Below are positions 50,101-62,026 of a stretch of DNA of 64,000 nt, piece after piece. The DNA comes from Zygnema circumcarinatum. Its lineage: Eukaryota; Streptophyta; Zygnematophyceae; Zygnematales; Zygnemataceae. The stretch is from positions 1,130,787 to 1,194,786 of the forward strand of contig CM074810.1 of the NCBI GenBank assembly GCA_037447605.1. Direction: 5' to 3'. Below the pieces are notes generated by a model. That model worked only from the letters and a program-made list of their open reading frames with translations, did no database searches and had not been told where the DNA came from. The position numbers and the translations under genes were made by a program. Numbering within the stretch: the first letter of the stretch is position 1; the number at the start of each line of letters is the position of its first letter.

Positions 50101-50665
50101 CATTCACTTCCTATGGAGGTTCTGGAAACCCTTTGCTTTGTAACTTGGCATTAGAGGGAAACCATTCTTCTGTTGGGGATGTGGCAACAAGAAAAGGAGT
50201 GCATTCTGCGCATTTGTAACTACAAGCATTACGCATGTTGGATTGTTCGTCATCTTAGTTGTTCAGTCATGAGAAAGTGAAAGTGTGTTTTTTTTCGATA
50301 TTCCCTATAACTAAGGTCCTTGAGCTCTTTCATTTCAAGTTGACTTTTTATTGGGTTGAGTTGTGCCTGCTTGCTAGTCCTGGTCTCTGTGTATCGAAAC
50401 GGCAAGATGAGTCAATGGCAGTTCATGCTGGCCAGTCCTCAGAAAGTGAACGAAGATTTCACTTGGAATCTAACTTTACGGTGCTGACTTCGTGCCTCCT
50501 GCCCTGCAGGGCTTCACAACTGCTCCGGGAGACTGCTTGGCCTTCATGCTGCACCGGGCAGCTGGGGAAACCGCGGATTCAGAGACTCGGGAGAGCTTTG
50601 TGCAGCGTGGGCTGAGCGTTGCCGTGTCAGATTCTGCGAGGCAGCGATTTGCAGAATTCGCTTAG
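47138..50665 (+). CDS. Unrecognised protein with putative organelle-targeting N-terminus
   Basis: Six exons (47138-47561, 48189-48324, 48904-49135, 49537-49650, 49923-50024, 50510-50665) give 387 aa. I do not recognise the family. The first 25 residues (MAAASRCLSSCSLTARFYSP) are Ser/Arg/Ala-rich without acids, like a mitochondrial or plastid presequence. Later segments include GFGRPGKGPADIMKKMPSSL, a helix EKQKRVEALLEVVREAKGSW, DSVAAAGASEDLLTQIGESQ, LYQLRTLSGQQRR and RAVEYMLETGLNVDGARELA, suggesting a mostly alpha-helical C-terminus. Exons 4-6 have good splice sites; the acceptor of exon 3 is weak and its start could be 48904 or 48907, or an upstream site. A missing exon between 5 and 6 is possible. 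Confidence 0.55.
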
Positions 50666-52020
50666 GCATGGCTTGAATTTCCGAATGGAAGATGGAGTGG
50701 TTAGTCGTCTATATGATCATCACCATGTGCTGTATTCAATGGGGGACAAGAAACCATTGTCCCTTGATTTCTTTGATGGGGACAAAGGTCTAAGGTCTAA
50801 GGTTGGAGACAAGCCATGGGTGGCTTAGCGATGACAGTCTGATGAGTCTTACTCTGTATGGTAGGAGGATGGGTGCATGTGAGGGTTAGGGTTTCAGTTG
50901 GAGTTGATCCTGTCCTTAAACCCTAGTTGAACGCATCATCGTAACGGTGTGCCATGCTGGCAATCCATTTATTCCCCCCTGCTGAAGGGGTCTCGATTTA
51001 ATAATTTATATCATCTCAAGTAAAGCTCAGGGTAGACAGTATCATGTCGATGTGTTTATTTATTTTTCAAACTTTAAAAATTGTAAACTTACTTTTATGT
51101 CGACAGCCTGCCCGGTGGCCGCTCAGGTGACGGAGGTTGCCCATGTTCATGTCAGCATGCCTAGAGTGGATGAGGAACCGTACAGGGATCCACTGCCGTT
51201 CAGTGTGCACTGAAGCGCAGATGGGATCATAGGATCAACCGTTGGAATAGTTGAGAACCACGAGGGCTCGGGACCAAACAACGATTGCCAGTGGTTGCGA
51301 CCCTTGGACTGCGACCCAGCCAACCATTGCTTATGGTTACTACCATTGAATTCCATGGTTGCGAACCATTGGCGTAGGACCCAGCCAACCATTGCCTATG
51401 GTTACAACCATTGGATTCAATGGTTGCGAACCATTGGCGTAGGACCCAGCCAACCATTGCCTATGGTTACAACCATTGGATTCAATGGTTGCGAACCATT
51501 GGCGTAGGGCCCAGTCAACCATTGTCAATGGTCGGAACCATTGGAACCATTTCTGTAGATGCCAGCGGTTTGCCAACCATTCTAATGGTTGAGAACGTCC
51601 AATGGCTAGCCAATGTTTGGCGTTCCGATGGCCCCCACCGCCCGCCCGCCCGCCCGCCCGCCCGCCTTCGTTCCGGAGCACCGCTGCGCGCCGCTCCATG
51701 CTCGCCGTTGCGCGCTCCGTTTCGTTCTGCCACGTGGGCCAGCCCGCCAAGAAGCCGTTCGCTGCCGCAAATTCAAAAGCGCCGCCTGTCACGGGGCCCG
51801 CCTGCGCTGACGTGGCGCCCACGTGGCACCCGGTCAGAGGCGGCTTGACAGGCACCAAGCCCCTCCCTCCCTGGCTCTTTCCCCTCCCTCCCACTCCTAC
51901 CTCCTCTCGCCCACCCTCCCTCTCCTGCTCTCCCTCCCTCCCAGCACAAGTATTGCGGCGCGGCCGCCGCTGCACACTTTTCAGGTTCACACGTTTCAGG
52001 GTATTTTGAAGGCGAAGAAA
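50666..52020. other. Intergenic region with AACCATTGG repeats and CCCG tract
   Basis: Contains the 3' end of the preceding gene (telo-box-like GGGTTAGGGTTTC near 50884), the tandem repeat described separately, and a (CCCG)n run at about 51637-51666. The last 400 bp are GC-rich and probably hold the GH5 promoter. No gene was seen; long open frames at 51340-52057 are by-products of repeats and GC content. Confidence 0.5.
51300..51610. repeat. 65-bp tandem repeat of the AACCATTGG family
   Basis: GCGAACCATTGGCGTAGG recurs at 51361, 51426 and 51491 with a 65-bp period; a partial unit precedes and diverged units follow. Each unit contains ACCATTG and CAATGGTT in both orientations, making it internally palindromic. 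Confidence 0.9.
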
Positions 52021-55000
52021 ATGAGGGACTCAGGCGGGCTCGCTGCTGGCGGCGCATTCCTGCTCGGCCTCCTGCTGCTGCTTGAGGCGCCCGGGAGCTG
52101 CTGGCAGTCAGGAAGGAGCGGGATGGCTGCCGCGGAGAATGAGCCGCGTTACGGGAGGGTGGCAGGGAGAGGGCAATGTGAGCACCATCCTTTCAGTTGT
52201 AGCCTTTATCTAGGTGGTGGTGGTAATCTTTTACTTTTGATATTTTCTATTTTTTCTACAAGGGCGTTGTGGAATGACTCTGGAATAACGGATTGCCAAT
52301 TGAACAGGTAGTTTTCCTTTAGTTATTCTTAAGTTTTTCACGGTTTCATTCGTGAAGGGAAGCGTTTTTGCTGTTTGTTAGCATTCCCTGCATTCACGTT
52401 GACAACATTACCAAACCACTTTAGGAAGGTGGCAGGAAGTGTGAAACGTGGAAATTTTATGTCTACAGTTGCTTTGTTAAGGAAAGGTGCCTTTTTTTGC
52501 TGCTTAGTAGACTTTGGACCCCCCTGAGCACGATATCAGAGCTTCAGTTCTTCTGTAAGGGCGCTAGGAGACCAGCTTCGAGGGTTTTGGGATAAAGGAC
52601 GGTGGTCTTCTGATTTCCTTTCGTTTTTCAAGTAAGAAAGATCCTTCAGTTCGTGATTTTGCTTCTAAAGCTGGCTGTTCCTACATGCAGATTGGGATTC
52701 TGGAGCTTCTGCTGTCTCCTCGTGGAAGAACGTTGCAAGGAGACAGGTAGGAGATATTTGTAGTCTCTGGCTTTCCTGATTTGCACCAGAAAATGAAAGG
52801 TTTGACCGTTAGACTTCAGCTGGACGCTTTGTGAGATTATTATTGTTGAGTTTATGGCAAGAATTCTTGGCCGGGAGGGCTCAGAATCAAAGATTCTATA
52901 CCATACCAAAGACCTCTGGCGGGGAGGGCTATTGGAGCACAAAAGGCAATCGCATTGTGGATGAGAATGGCGACAAAGTGAGTGCTATAACCTGTCACTG
53001 CTGAAACATAAGAGTTCCAAAATGGAATCGTGAAAATTCACACTTTTCAACAAAACCTGCTTTCTTGCTAGTCTCTCCTTCGCTTTCTTCCGGAGCTTTG
53101 TCAATTTTGTTTTAATCAAGAAATTTTGCTCGTCCTATTCCGCCAATACTTTAGCCCAGCGGATTGCTTTGGTGTAGAACCTTTATAACTTTGTGCTGCC
53201 ACTTGTGGGACGCTAGAAGGATGGGCCGTATAGTGCGCAATAATTTGCTGCTTTACACTCTCTCTATCAATGCCTTTGATGACTAAGTTTATCTGGCCAG
53301 TAAAAATCGTTGTCATGGTGAATCAGCGTATAATCGCATTGTCTCTGGTGGCTCAACTCCCCATAGGCAGTTCAGAATAAACCTGCTTTCTGGTTTTGGC
53401 TTATGTGGAAGCTAATCGATCCGGGCTGGGCGAGCAGGTGTATTTTTCAGGAATTAATTGGCAAGGCTTTGAGTATGTGGGCTGCGTCGTTGATGGTTTG
53501 ATGAATCGCTCCATTGATTCACATCTCGACCAGATGTTGGAGTTAGGATTCAACCTGATTCGACTGCCATTCTGTGGCATCTGCATTCAAGAAGGCGTCT
53601 TTCCCACTCCGGGATACATCAACTTGACGTTGAATCCTAACTTAGATGTAGGAGCCTTTCCAAAAACCAGGCTCTGCCGTCTTCCAAACCGGTCAAAATT
53701 CTGCTTTTGCGCACTCCTTTAACACTGAAACCGATGACGTTTAGTCATAGTCTACAGTTGAGGCTCACACCAACAAACGGGTGGAAGCTGGTGACTGCAG
53801 AATCTGACCAGCATTGAGGTATATTCCGAAGTGGTCAAAAGGGCGGGGCTACGTAACATGAAGGTCATTTTGGATTATCACCGACTGGCACCCCCTTTTC
53901 GGTACGATGAGGAATATGGGTTGTGGTACAATGGCACGTATAACATGGCCTACTTTTTAAGAACGTGGAAGATGGTGGTTACAAGGTTTGTGAACGATTC
54001 AACAGTTGTTGGGGTGAGTAATCCTCCGCCTCAACTGGCATCTCCTGCTATTCTATGGTGTCCTTGCTTTTGAACTTCGCTGTTCTGGTATGCAAGGAAA
54101 CGTCCAAATGTCTTATGTTTGCTACTAGTGTGCTTCTTGTTTGTCAGTTTGACGCTTTCGGTCGTGAGCTTTAGAGTTGGAGTTTGACTATTAAAGTTCT
54201 AGTGAAGTCGGTTTGGAGAGAGAATTCTGGCTGAATAAAGTACATGAGTATTGTGCTCAATAATGGAAAGAAGCTGAAGGTCGATTATGTCTGCAGTAAG
54301 GTTGGTCTGCACGTCGACCTAACGAGTGTCCTTCTTTCCTTTTTCTGGTCGGAACTATTGTTGGTCCTTAATTTACTTTTGGCCTCCAAGTGTTCAGGCA
54401 GCCTGTAATTTTGACCGTCATTGTAGTGCTTCATGTTGTCCTCATCCCGGGAAGCAGATAAGAGAGTTCTCTGACAGATGAAAGTGGGCTTGTGGTGATG
54501 ATGAATGTGGGGGAGCAGGTGGATATATTCAATGAACCCCACAATTACAAGGACTACGATGGTCCCTATTGGTTGCCAGATGATCGAGCTCAGACGCCAC
54601 TTCTCAACTGGAGAACAGCAGCGAGAAGGCAAATATGGCCCCTTTCCCTTCCCCACCTAAACAACAAAAGATGGCTGGAAACAATGCTCTACTTTGAAGA
54701 GTAAGAGAGGGAGGCAGGTGGTTCAAGAAGAGTGAACTAACCTGATTCAGTCTTCGTCTGCTTCTGAGCAGGGCTGGAAACCTCATTCTTTCCATCAATC
54801 CCCACCTGCTCATCTGTGTGCAAGGCTTGTGGAATGGCACCGGATTTGGAGAAAATCTCGAGGGAGTTCGAACTCTGCCGCTTAAACTCAATGTGAGTGA
54901 CCAGTGAGCAAGCGAGAGAGGGGGAGAGAGAGAGGGAGAGGGGGAGGGGGCAAAGAGGGCTCTGCGTGCATGAACACCTGCATGCATGCAAGGCATTTTT

Positions 55001-56076
55001 CGTCTCATGTGAGTTTCTTGACGTGTACACAGGTCAAGAATAAGTTGGTCTACTCCATACACGAATATGGCCCGGCACTAAGAGTGCAGCCATGGCACAA
55101 TGAGCTAAATTTTCCAGATAACATGCCTGCATTTTGGGATTATTACTTTGGATACATCCACGACGAAAATATTGCGCCTGTTTGGGTTGGGGAGTTTGGA
55201 TCTCTCTACAATCACACGGAATCGGAGAAGAACACGAAAGAGTTGGCGTGGCTGAGATTGTTTGTAGATTACATCCAGTAAGTGCCTTTTTGAACCGCTC
55301 CTTCCAAGTGATCAGCATTGATCTTTTCAACAATGATGAAACATGAAAGTGTCATTTAATGGTAGTAGCATTTGTTTAGTGCTGTTTTACTTGTATTGTG
55401 AAATGAGAGCGTAAAAAGCTCTTGTGAAGAGCAGAACAGTGGAGCATGTAGTGTGAGGATTCTAACCAAAGTGTAGTTGTGAACTGTTGGGATACAGTAA
55501 CAAGAGTCTTGTGTGGTCGTGGTTCACATGGTGCCCCAATGCTCAAAACGTGGGAGGCATTCTTTCTCAAGACGATTGGCTCACTCCTCGAGAAGATAAG
55601 CTTACAGAGATTCAGAGCATAATGCATCCCAACTTTGAGTTCCCTGCTCCAATTGCTCCTCCTCCTTCGCCGCCTTTGACGTGAGCTCTCTCCCACCTTG
55701 TTGCCTTCTCGGAACTATGCGCCTCCCAAACGTACTGCTTTAGTAGGAAGGTTGTAATACTGTTCTGAACAGAACTGTTGCTCAGTTCTGTTGCTCAGTT
55801 TTGTTGCTCAGTTCTGTTGCTCAGTTCTGTTGCTCAGAAGGTTGTCTGCCTCCACTCCGCTTCTGTGCTTGCAGCCCTCCGCTTCCACCAGCAAGCCCTT
55901 TGTTTTTGCAAACTCCGCAAACCGGCGGCGTACTTGCCCCCATTGGATACTCTCCTCCTGCTCTTGCCGACTCGCCTCCGCCGCCTTCTAGGGCAACCCG
56001 AGGAAGCGTTCAAAAACTCACCTCTTTGGTGGTTTTCATGCTGCCCACCTTGTGCCTCTTTATTGGTCTTATTTAA
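52021..56076 (+). CDS. Secreted GH5 glycosidase (cellulase family), possible GPI anchor
   Basis: Ten exons (52021-52177, 52691-52746, 52885-52977, 53438-53647, 53801-54013, 54519-54628, 54772-54892, 55033-55277, 55498-55680, 55875-56076) give 529 aa. A signal peptide (AFLLGLLLLLEAPGSC) is followed by GNRIVDENGDK, GINWQGFEYVGCVVDG, LGFNLIRLPFC and KVILDYHRL. The acid/base Glu is in DIFNEPHN (E249) and the nucleophile in WVGEFGSLY (E374), so both GH5 catalytic residues are present. After WTPR-like sequence there is a Pro-rich linker (PAPIAPPPSPPL...SPPALADSPPPPS) and a hydrophobic C-terminus (SLVVFMLPTLCLFIGLI) suggesting GPI attachment. GH5 enzymes cleave beta-1,4 glucans or mannans in the wall; substrate cannot be told. 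Intron 6 uses a GC donor (AAG|GCAAAT). Exon 2 is the least certain. Confidence 0.88.
55775..55837. repeat. 13-bp minisatellite in the last GH5 intron
   Basis: CTGTTGCTCAGTT repeats nearly five times inside the intron between exons 9 and 10 (55681-55874), close to its acceptor. Confidence 0.9.
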
Positions 56077-58009
56077 TTTGCTGGTCAGATTGCAATAAGG
56101 GAAAGTTTCTCCTGACAGAGAGGCAGGCAGCCCCTGACACAAGGTGGTGCGTAAGTTAGTTGATCGCTCTGAATAAGGCCAACGAGGGAGCGTATTTGGA
56201 TGGAACATTTTCCTTGCCAGGTGCAGTAGTGGCGAGGCTTGAGGAAAGCCTGGGAATGGATTCAATACTGCTGTTTTTATTTATTTCTAGCGGCGAAGTT
56301 CTTGGGGCCCTGCTCTGCTCTGCCTCTGCTCCTTTCACTGTGATTTGTGAAGTGAAGCTGATTAGCGGAGTACGGTACAGGATAAGTTTGGAACAGCACA
56401 AGCGTTTCGCTTGGATCTCAAGGCTCCCTGTGTCATCATTTCCTTTTTTTGTTTTTTTAGAGTGAAGTGTCCATGTACATTGCCATCGTGAGATCAAGGC
56501 CCATTCTTTCTCGTTGTGATGCTTGAAATGTATAAGGTTGTGTCCGCGTTGCTCTCCTGGTCCATCATGCATTGTTTATCTTCAAGGGATCTTCAAGAAG
56601 AAAAGAAAACACGAGAAAAAAGTCCTTGAATTAGAATTCAAAACCGCTGATCGAAAGATTATGAAAAGACCCAAAATCGGAAGGAATTGAGAGTCGCAAT
56701 TTTCGGGTATAAAAGGTTTATATTATCTGATCGAGAGAGAGAGGGAGTTGGGGAGAGCGAGGAAGGAGAAGTGACTGAACGAGAAGGGGGAGAGTGAGAG
56801 GGCGAAGAAGAGAGACCGCGAAAGGGACCATGGGAGAGAGAGAGACAAGAGAGGGAGAGAAGGAGCGAGAGAGACAGAGAGAGAGGAGCAAGAGAGCTAT
56901 AGACAAGGAGAGACAGAGAACGAGAGAGAGAGGCCAACCTTACCCTCTTTCCCGAGCTCGAACGTGGCCCTCTCCCGCACGAACACCTTTTTCTCGATAC
57001 GCGCGATTTACCTCGATAGAAGACATTTGATATCTGCATCCGATATTACATACAAAATCGATACGAAACGATAATATACGATATACACGATACGGTGCGA
57101 TACGATACAGTTCTCCCACAGTCTCCCTCCCTCCCAGTCCCCACACGCTGTGCAGCTCATTCGATTTTTCTCCCCCGGCTCACTCGCGTTTCTGTCGGCC
57201 GGCCACAATTTCCGGCCGGCGGTCGCCGTCCGGCAGACTCCTGGAGAGCCTGGCAGGCAGCAATGTGCAGTGCAGGGCTTGCTATTTCGCTCTCACAGTG
57301 AGGGAGGGAGGGAGGGAGGGAAGGAAGTGGGAGGAGCAGCGCCCATGGCGGGTTCGCAGGACTAGGAAGGAAGGCTGTAGGAGCGCAGTGGAAATGAGGG
57401 GCCTGCGACGGGCGGGAGCTTCAAAGGAAGATGATGGCGGGAGCATTTGGCAGGCCAGGCGGTGAGGTCCAAACTATCAGCTGAAACGGCTGCCGTCTCG
57501 GAGTATCATTTGGTATTCAAGAAATAAAGCAAGGAATGAGAAAGTAGTGGACGAGTGGCCTATTTGGAAAAAAAATTGCTTTAGTGTCAGTTTAAAAAAA
57601 AAAACAACTTTTTGGAATGTTTTGCGATGCTCGCAATTGAGTTAAGTAAGTATTATTGATGGTCATTTCCCTGGTTAAAATAGTAAGCGCCGTATGCGGA
57701 GGTTGTCCTTTGCTCCAGCTTGCAAACAAGGTTTTCTTTCGCCGTGAATGTGTGCGCCTGTGTGGGTATGTTTTACTATTTGTCTACTTTACGAGAGTCC
57801 CATTTTGATGTGACATAAGCTGCTCCTTTAGTCACTCTGCTTGCCTGTACGATGTAAAACCGTCAGCATTATAAAGTCGTGAAAAGCTCCGTTAAATACA
57901 TGGTGCTGCAAACCATTACATTACGGCTTTGGAAGATTTGTTAGAGCTGCGAATATAACTCGTCTCCCGTGCTCTTTGTGGCCCTCCACACCAACTGGAA
58001 ACCTCGACA
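56077..58009. other. Intergenic region GH5/histidine phosphatase
   Basis: No gene recognised. It holds the GH5 3' UTR, a GA-rich block (about 56735-56935), a degenerate CGATACGATA tract (57054-57112), and a GGGA run (57301-57325). It ends in the likely 5' UTR of the phosphatase gene; an additional upstream non-coding exon cannot be excluded. Confidence 0.5.
57054..57112. repeat. Degenerate CGATACGATA tract (reverse of ATCGTAT)
   Basis: AAATCGATACGAAACGATAA and following units repeat the TATCG theme in the orientation opposite to the tract at 29.5 kb. A GGGA run follows at 57301-57325, the same order of elements as before SWAP70. Confidence 0.75.
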
Positions 58010-61000
58010 ATGGATACAGACCAGGTACTCATTAAGCCTTTCACTCACAAGGACTTACTGGATAAACTATCTTTCATGAGCTGAAGTATCTTTTATATGA
58101 AGCTTTACAGCCTTTTTTAAATTAGTGGTTTTGAACTGCAAAACAGGATAGAAGCATATCCATTTTAACCGACGCCGAAAGATGGGTTGGTCGGCCATTT
58201 TTTCCTTTCTAAATGCTATTTTACTTAAATTTCATAGAGCACTATTGGTCTGAAATAATTTGATGCTTCAGCGTGATGTTTTGAGTGAGCCTCTACATTT
58301 GAGGAGGTACATGGCTGTAGGACTCATATCAGTTAGTTTTGGATTGGAGGAGAATTATTTTAAGATCTTGCTGTCTGTGTTTGATTGCAGAGGTGCCCAC
58401 TCCTATTCCAATGATTGAACCTGCATTTTATCCACAACATTTATCCAAAAGCATTCATCTGGTGCGTCTCTTACACCTTCTCTGTATCTGAAGTCCAACT
58501 GCTAAGCGTTTGGCGATGTTTATCCATGCGGGAGAGGTAAAATGTAAGGGATGAAAGTGCACATACACGGACAAGTGGGCATGAAGAGAGGAGGACGCTA
58601 GAGAATGGGAGAAGGAGACTGAATGAGAGTGCAGGAGTAGAACTGAAGCTACTACTATCAGTGTCACATGTGATGGACAGATCCGACATGGCCAGGGTTA
58701 CCATAATGTCCCGGGAGAAATTCGTCATCCGTACTATGAAGCAAATGATTATTTGGATGCAAGCCTCACACCAACTGGCTGGCAGCAGGTGATGCAACTT
58801 TAAATTAGGCTTTGTGAGTAGATGCATTTGAAAGATGTACACCGTGATTCATCATCAAGGAAGACTTATTTCGCTGCCGAGGCATGGAAAGGTCCATCGT
58901 TTTGCAGCTTCAGTCAGTAGCAAGCATCTTCCATTTTGTGTATATCAGAACTTCAGGTCAATGGTCAGGTGCAAGTCTTGGAATGTCAGTCTTTTGACAT
59001 CTCACTCTCCTATTGATGTCTGCAGGCAACTGCCTTAAAGCAACATATTGCGAAAGCAGGAGGCCTGGGGATTCAGCTGGTGGTCGTTTCACCCCTCATG
59101 CGGTGAGGAACAAGCACTACTCGTCACTTTGTCTGTAGGAGGGTTTTGAAGTTCCATTACTACGAAATTGCAAAATTTGTGTGTCCCCTGCTTGCCAGAT
59201 GCCAGATCTAGTCATGAGTATGTGTATTTGTGAAGCATGTCCCTTGTATTGTTTTATCTGGTAAACGTATGCGAGTATATCTTGACCAGTATTCTAGATC
59301 GATGCATTTGCGGCCTTCGACTATTTTGCACCAAGTCAAGATTCTGAAACTGAAGAATTCACATCCTATGTCATATGCACACCGTGATGGATGATTATAA
59401 GGTCTCCTATCATGTAAGTTGTATTCAAAATTCTGAGGATTTCTAGTTATCATTTTGTTCCTGCAGGCAATTTATCTTCCCTTACCTGACCTCATCTCCT
59501 TTCAGCATATTCTATCGGCTGGCAGGACTCTGCAGACAGCCGCAGGCGTGTTTGGGGGAGGCCCCTTGGTAGAGGGTGATAGTGAAGTCCCTTTCATGCT
59601 GAGCGGAACAGGAGCGAGTTCCGTGGGTGCTATCTCCAGCAAGGGCTGCCCTCGCATACTTGCAAATGAGCTATGTCGGGAGACTATCGTGAGTAAAACT
59701 CACTTCCACATTCGCTCTTACTCAAACTCTCTCTCTCGCCCTCACCCTCCTATTCTCAGTCTCATTCTCATTCTCATTCTCATTCTCAGTCTCATTCTCA
59801 TTCTCGTTCTCATTCTCATTCTCATTCTCATTCTCATTCTCATTCTCATTCTCATTCTCACGGCTGGTGGAATGTGTACTTGAATAGTCAACAGCTCGTG
59901 ACTCTCAAACAGTCGTGGTTTGGAGCAAGGTAACTAAGGCCAAATCCAAGAAAAGGTTTACCTTTGGTCTTTGCTTGTGGCGATGGTGCGATTACTATGC
60001 CGTGATTCCTTGAAGCATTTGCCCAATCGTTGTTCTAACGGAGAGCATAAGAACATGGAGGGTTTGCAGGGGATGCTTCCATGTGACAAGCGCTCTCCCT
60101 TGTCTCTCTGCAGGAGGCAGTTTCCCGCTGTTGACTTTTCACTCGTACACTCTCCTATACCTTTCACCTCTTGATTCCAGACCAAAGCTGTGCTTTACAG
60201 CGTATTTGGACATTGCACTGGATCGATAGCCGACCACAGGATGACTTTTTCTTGTGACTGTATTGTGGAAGCAGGTTCAAACAGATGAGGACACTTGGTG
60301 GAAAAGTTATTCAAGAGAATCTGACAAGGAGATTTCAGAAAGAGGGCGTTTCTTTACTCAGTGGTGAGTGCTTTTGCTTCAGCCATACAAAACAGTTGTA
60401 CCACTGATTCTTCATTACAAAACTTACAAGCTGTGTAACCAAATGCACTCAGTGTATATTCCTTCCTCCCTTCCCGTCACTGTTGCAGTATCCGCATTCA
60501 ATCAGGACCATGACTGAGGCTCTTCTTGTCTGATCTCCGAACAAAAATCTGTCAAATCAATGTTGCTCTGTTAACGAGAGGGCACATGAGCGTTTGTTTC
60601 TATGTTGAGATTCTAGTCGGTAGTATTCTGGAAGCATTAAAAAAAACAAGTCCTTTTCTTGACTAGTTATGTTTTGCTTCTCCTGTATAATAGGCTATTG
60701 TCAAGACCAGAACAATCGATTGCGGTGGTTTCCCACTGTGGATTTTTGTTCCATCTGCTCGCACAAGCTGCTGCCGACTGCGCACCTTCAGTGAGAAGCA
60801 ATATTCGATTTCAGTACGTCCACGTTCACAATAGCCACTCTTGCAATGGTTGGTGTTTAACGAGGAAACCATAACCTGTAAAAGTTTACAGCGAAAGGGG
60901 TCGTGAATGATTCTTTTGATTCTTTCCTTTCGATTTTTTTGAATGTGTTAATCACGTCGGGGTTCAGAGTGTAGGGTTCCTCTTTGATCTTGCGAATACC

Positions 61001-61206
61001 CCCTCAGAAGGCAAAGGACGAAAGCCTCAAAAAGCAGTTGGCTTAGAGAGAGAGTGAGGAGGTGGAAAATTGACACGGGCTCTACTATGGGCTTCAGGTT
61101 CAACAACTGCGAAATGAGATCCATTTATCTTATTGACCGGAGGTGCGTCTATGCCCCTCCCTCGCCTCTTAGTCTGAGAGGCAGTGATGTTATTGAAGAA
61201 CGTTAA
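58010..61206 (+). CDS. Histidine phosphatase, phosphoglycerate-mutase-like
   Basis: Nine exons (58010-58024, 58393-58461, 58681-58788, 59026-59102, 59526-59688, 60070-60144, 60275-60363, 60694-60813, 61098-61206) give 274 aa. The catalytic phosphohistidine motif is IRHGQGYHN (His31), preceded by SKSIHL; the second core histidine is in [13 protein letters not shown] (His213). Other family text includes [68 protein letters not shown] and the C-terminal [13 protein letters not shown]. This matches plant proteins annotated as phosphoglycerate mutase-like (cytosolic, broad phosphatase, unlikely to be the glycolytic enzyme). The first exon codes only five residues. The last 15 residues after RSIYLID are not conserved; a donor-like GGTGCGT within exon 9 could mean a different terminus. 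Confidence 0.87.
59752..59860. repeat. Hexanucleotide microsatellite (TCTCAT)n in an intron
   Basis: About 17 units of CTCATT/TCTCAT with occasional CTCAGT variants lie in the intron between phosphatase exons 5 and 6. The open frame through it gives an Ile/Leu repeat and is not coding. Confidence 0.92.
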
Positions 61207-62026
61207 ACTCTCCCTTCTCAGGAACCTTCCATACCTTCAAATCTTTCAAACTCCTCAATCTAGAGTCCGTCTCAAATGGATGAGAAAGCGGCGATGCATG
61301 TAGCTTTCTTTTTTTGATAAACGGCATCCGACCTTTGGTGGAGGAGGGCTCAACAAAAGACGAGGGAGTCCTCTAATAGCCGCCCTCCCATTGTATGTGA
61401 AGCAGCGGCTCGCTGTTCCCAAACGGGAGGGCATTTGATGAGCTCAACTTTCCCGGGGGGCTCCTTCCTTCACAGCCTGACCCTTGAGATGACCCTCCGG
61501 AAGTGTGCATGGACGCTTCCGTATATGACTTTGGGACCAAGGAGAAAGTTTAGGGTAAGGGCTTTGGAGCATTTGGGTTAGGGTATTGGAGAGTATTTTC
61601 TAGGGTTTTGGAGAGATTTTAGGTTAGGGGTAGTTCAAGTGCTGCCAGTGAACTGGTTGCCAGTGAATTACACTGTTCCGAAATTGGTTTCCCATGGTTG
61701 TCAACTAGAGTGGTTCCAACCATCGATTGCCAATGGTTGTCAACTACAGTACGTAATTGCAGCCATTTGTTGCCAGCGGTTGTCGACTAGAATGGTTCCA
61801 GCCATCGTGCTTGTCAATTACAGCGAATGGGTCCAACCATTGGCTGCAGATGGTTGCCAACTATAGCCAATTGTTCCAACATTGGTTGTCGGTGGCTCTT
61901 CAACTGTCGTGGCTCCAACCATTGGCCGCCAATGTTTGTCAACTCATAGACAATAATCCCAACTATTGCCCATGGTTGTCCACAAGCTTATTTCCAACAC
62001 ATAGCTAACACTTCCAACCATTGCTT

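Noticed and set aside
51340-52057. Frames of 94-216 aa on both strands
   Set aside because: They run through the 65-bp repeats and CCCG tract; no gene-like composition.
52240-52315. Possible small exon after GH5 exon 1
   Set aside because: An AG/GT-bounded segment exists, but it introduces a stop in the required phase; the exon at 52691-52746 keeps the frame.
59455-59883. 142-aa frame with a long Ile/Leu run
   Set aside because: Its end is translation of the intronic CTCATT microsatellite; only 59526-59688 is exon.
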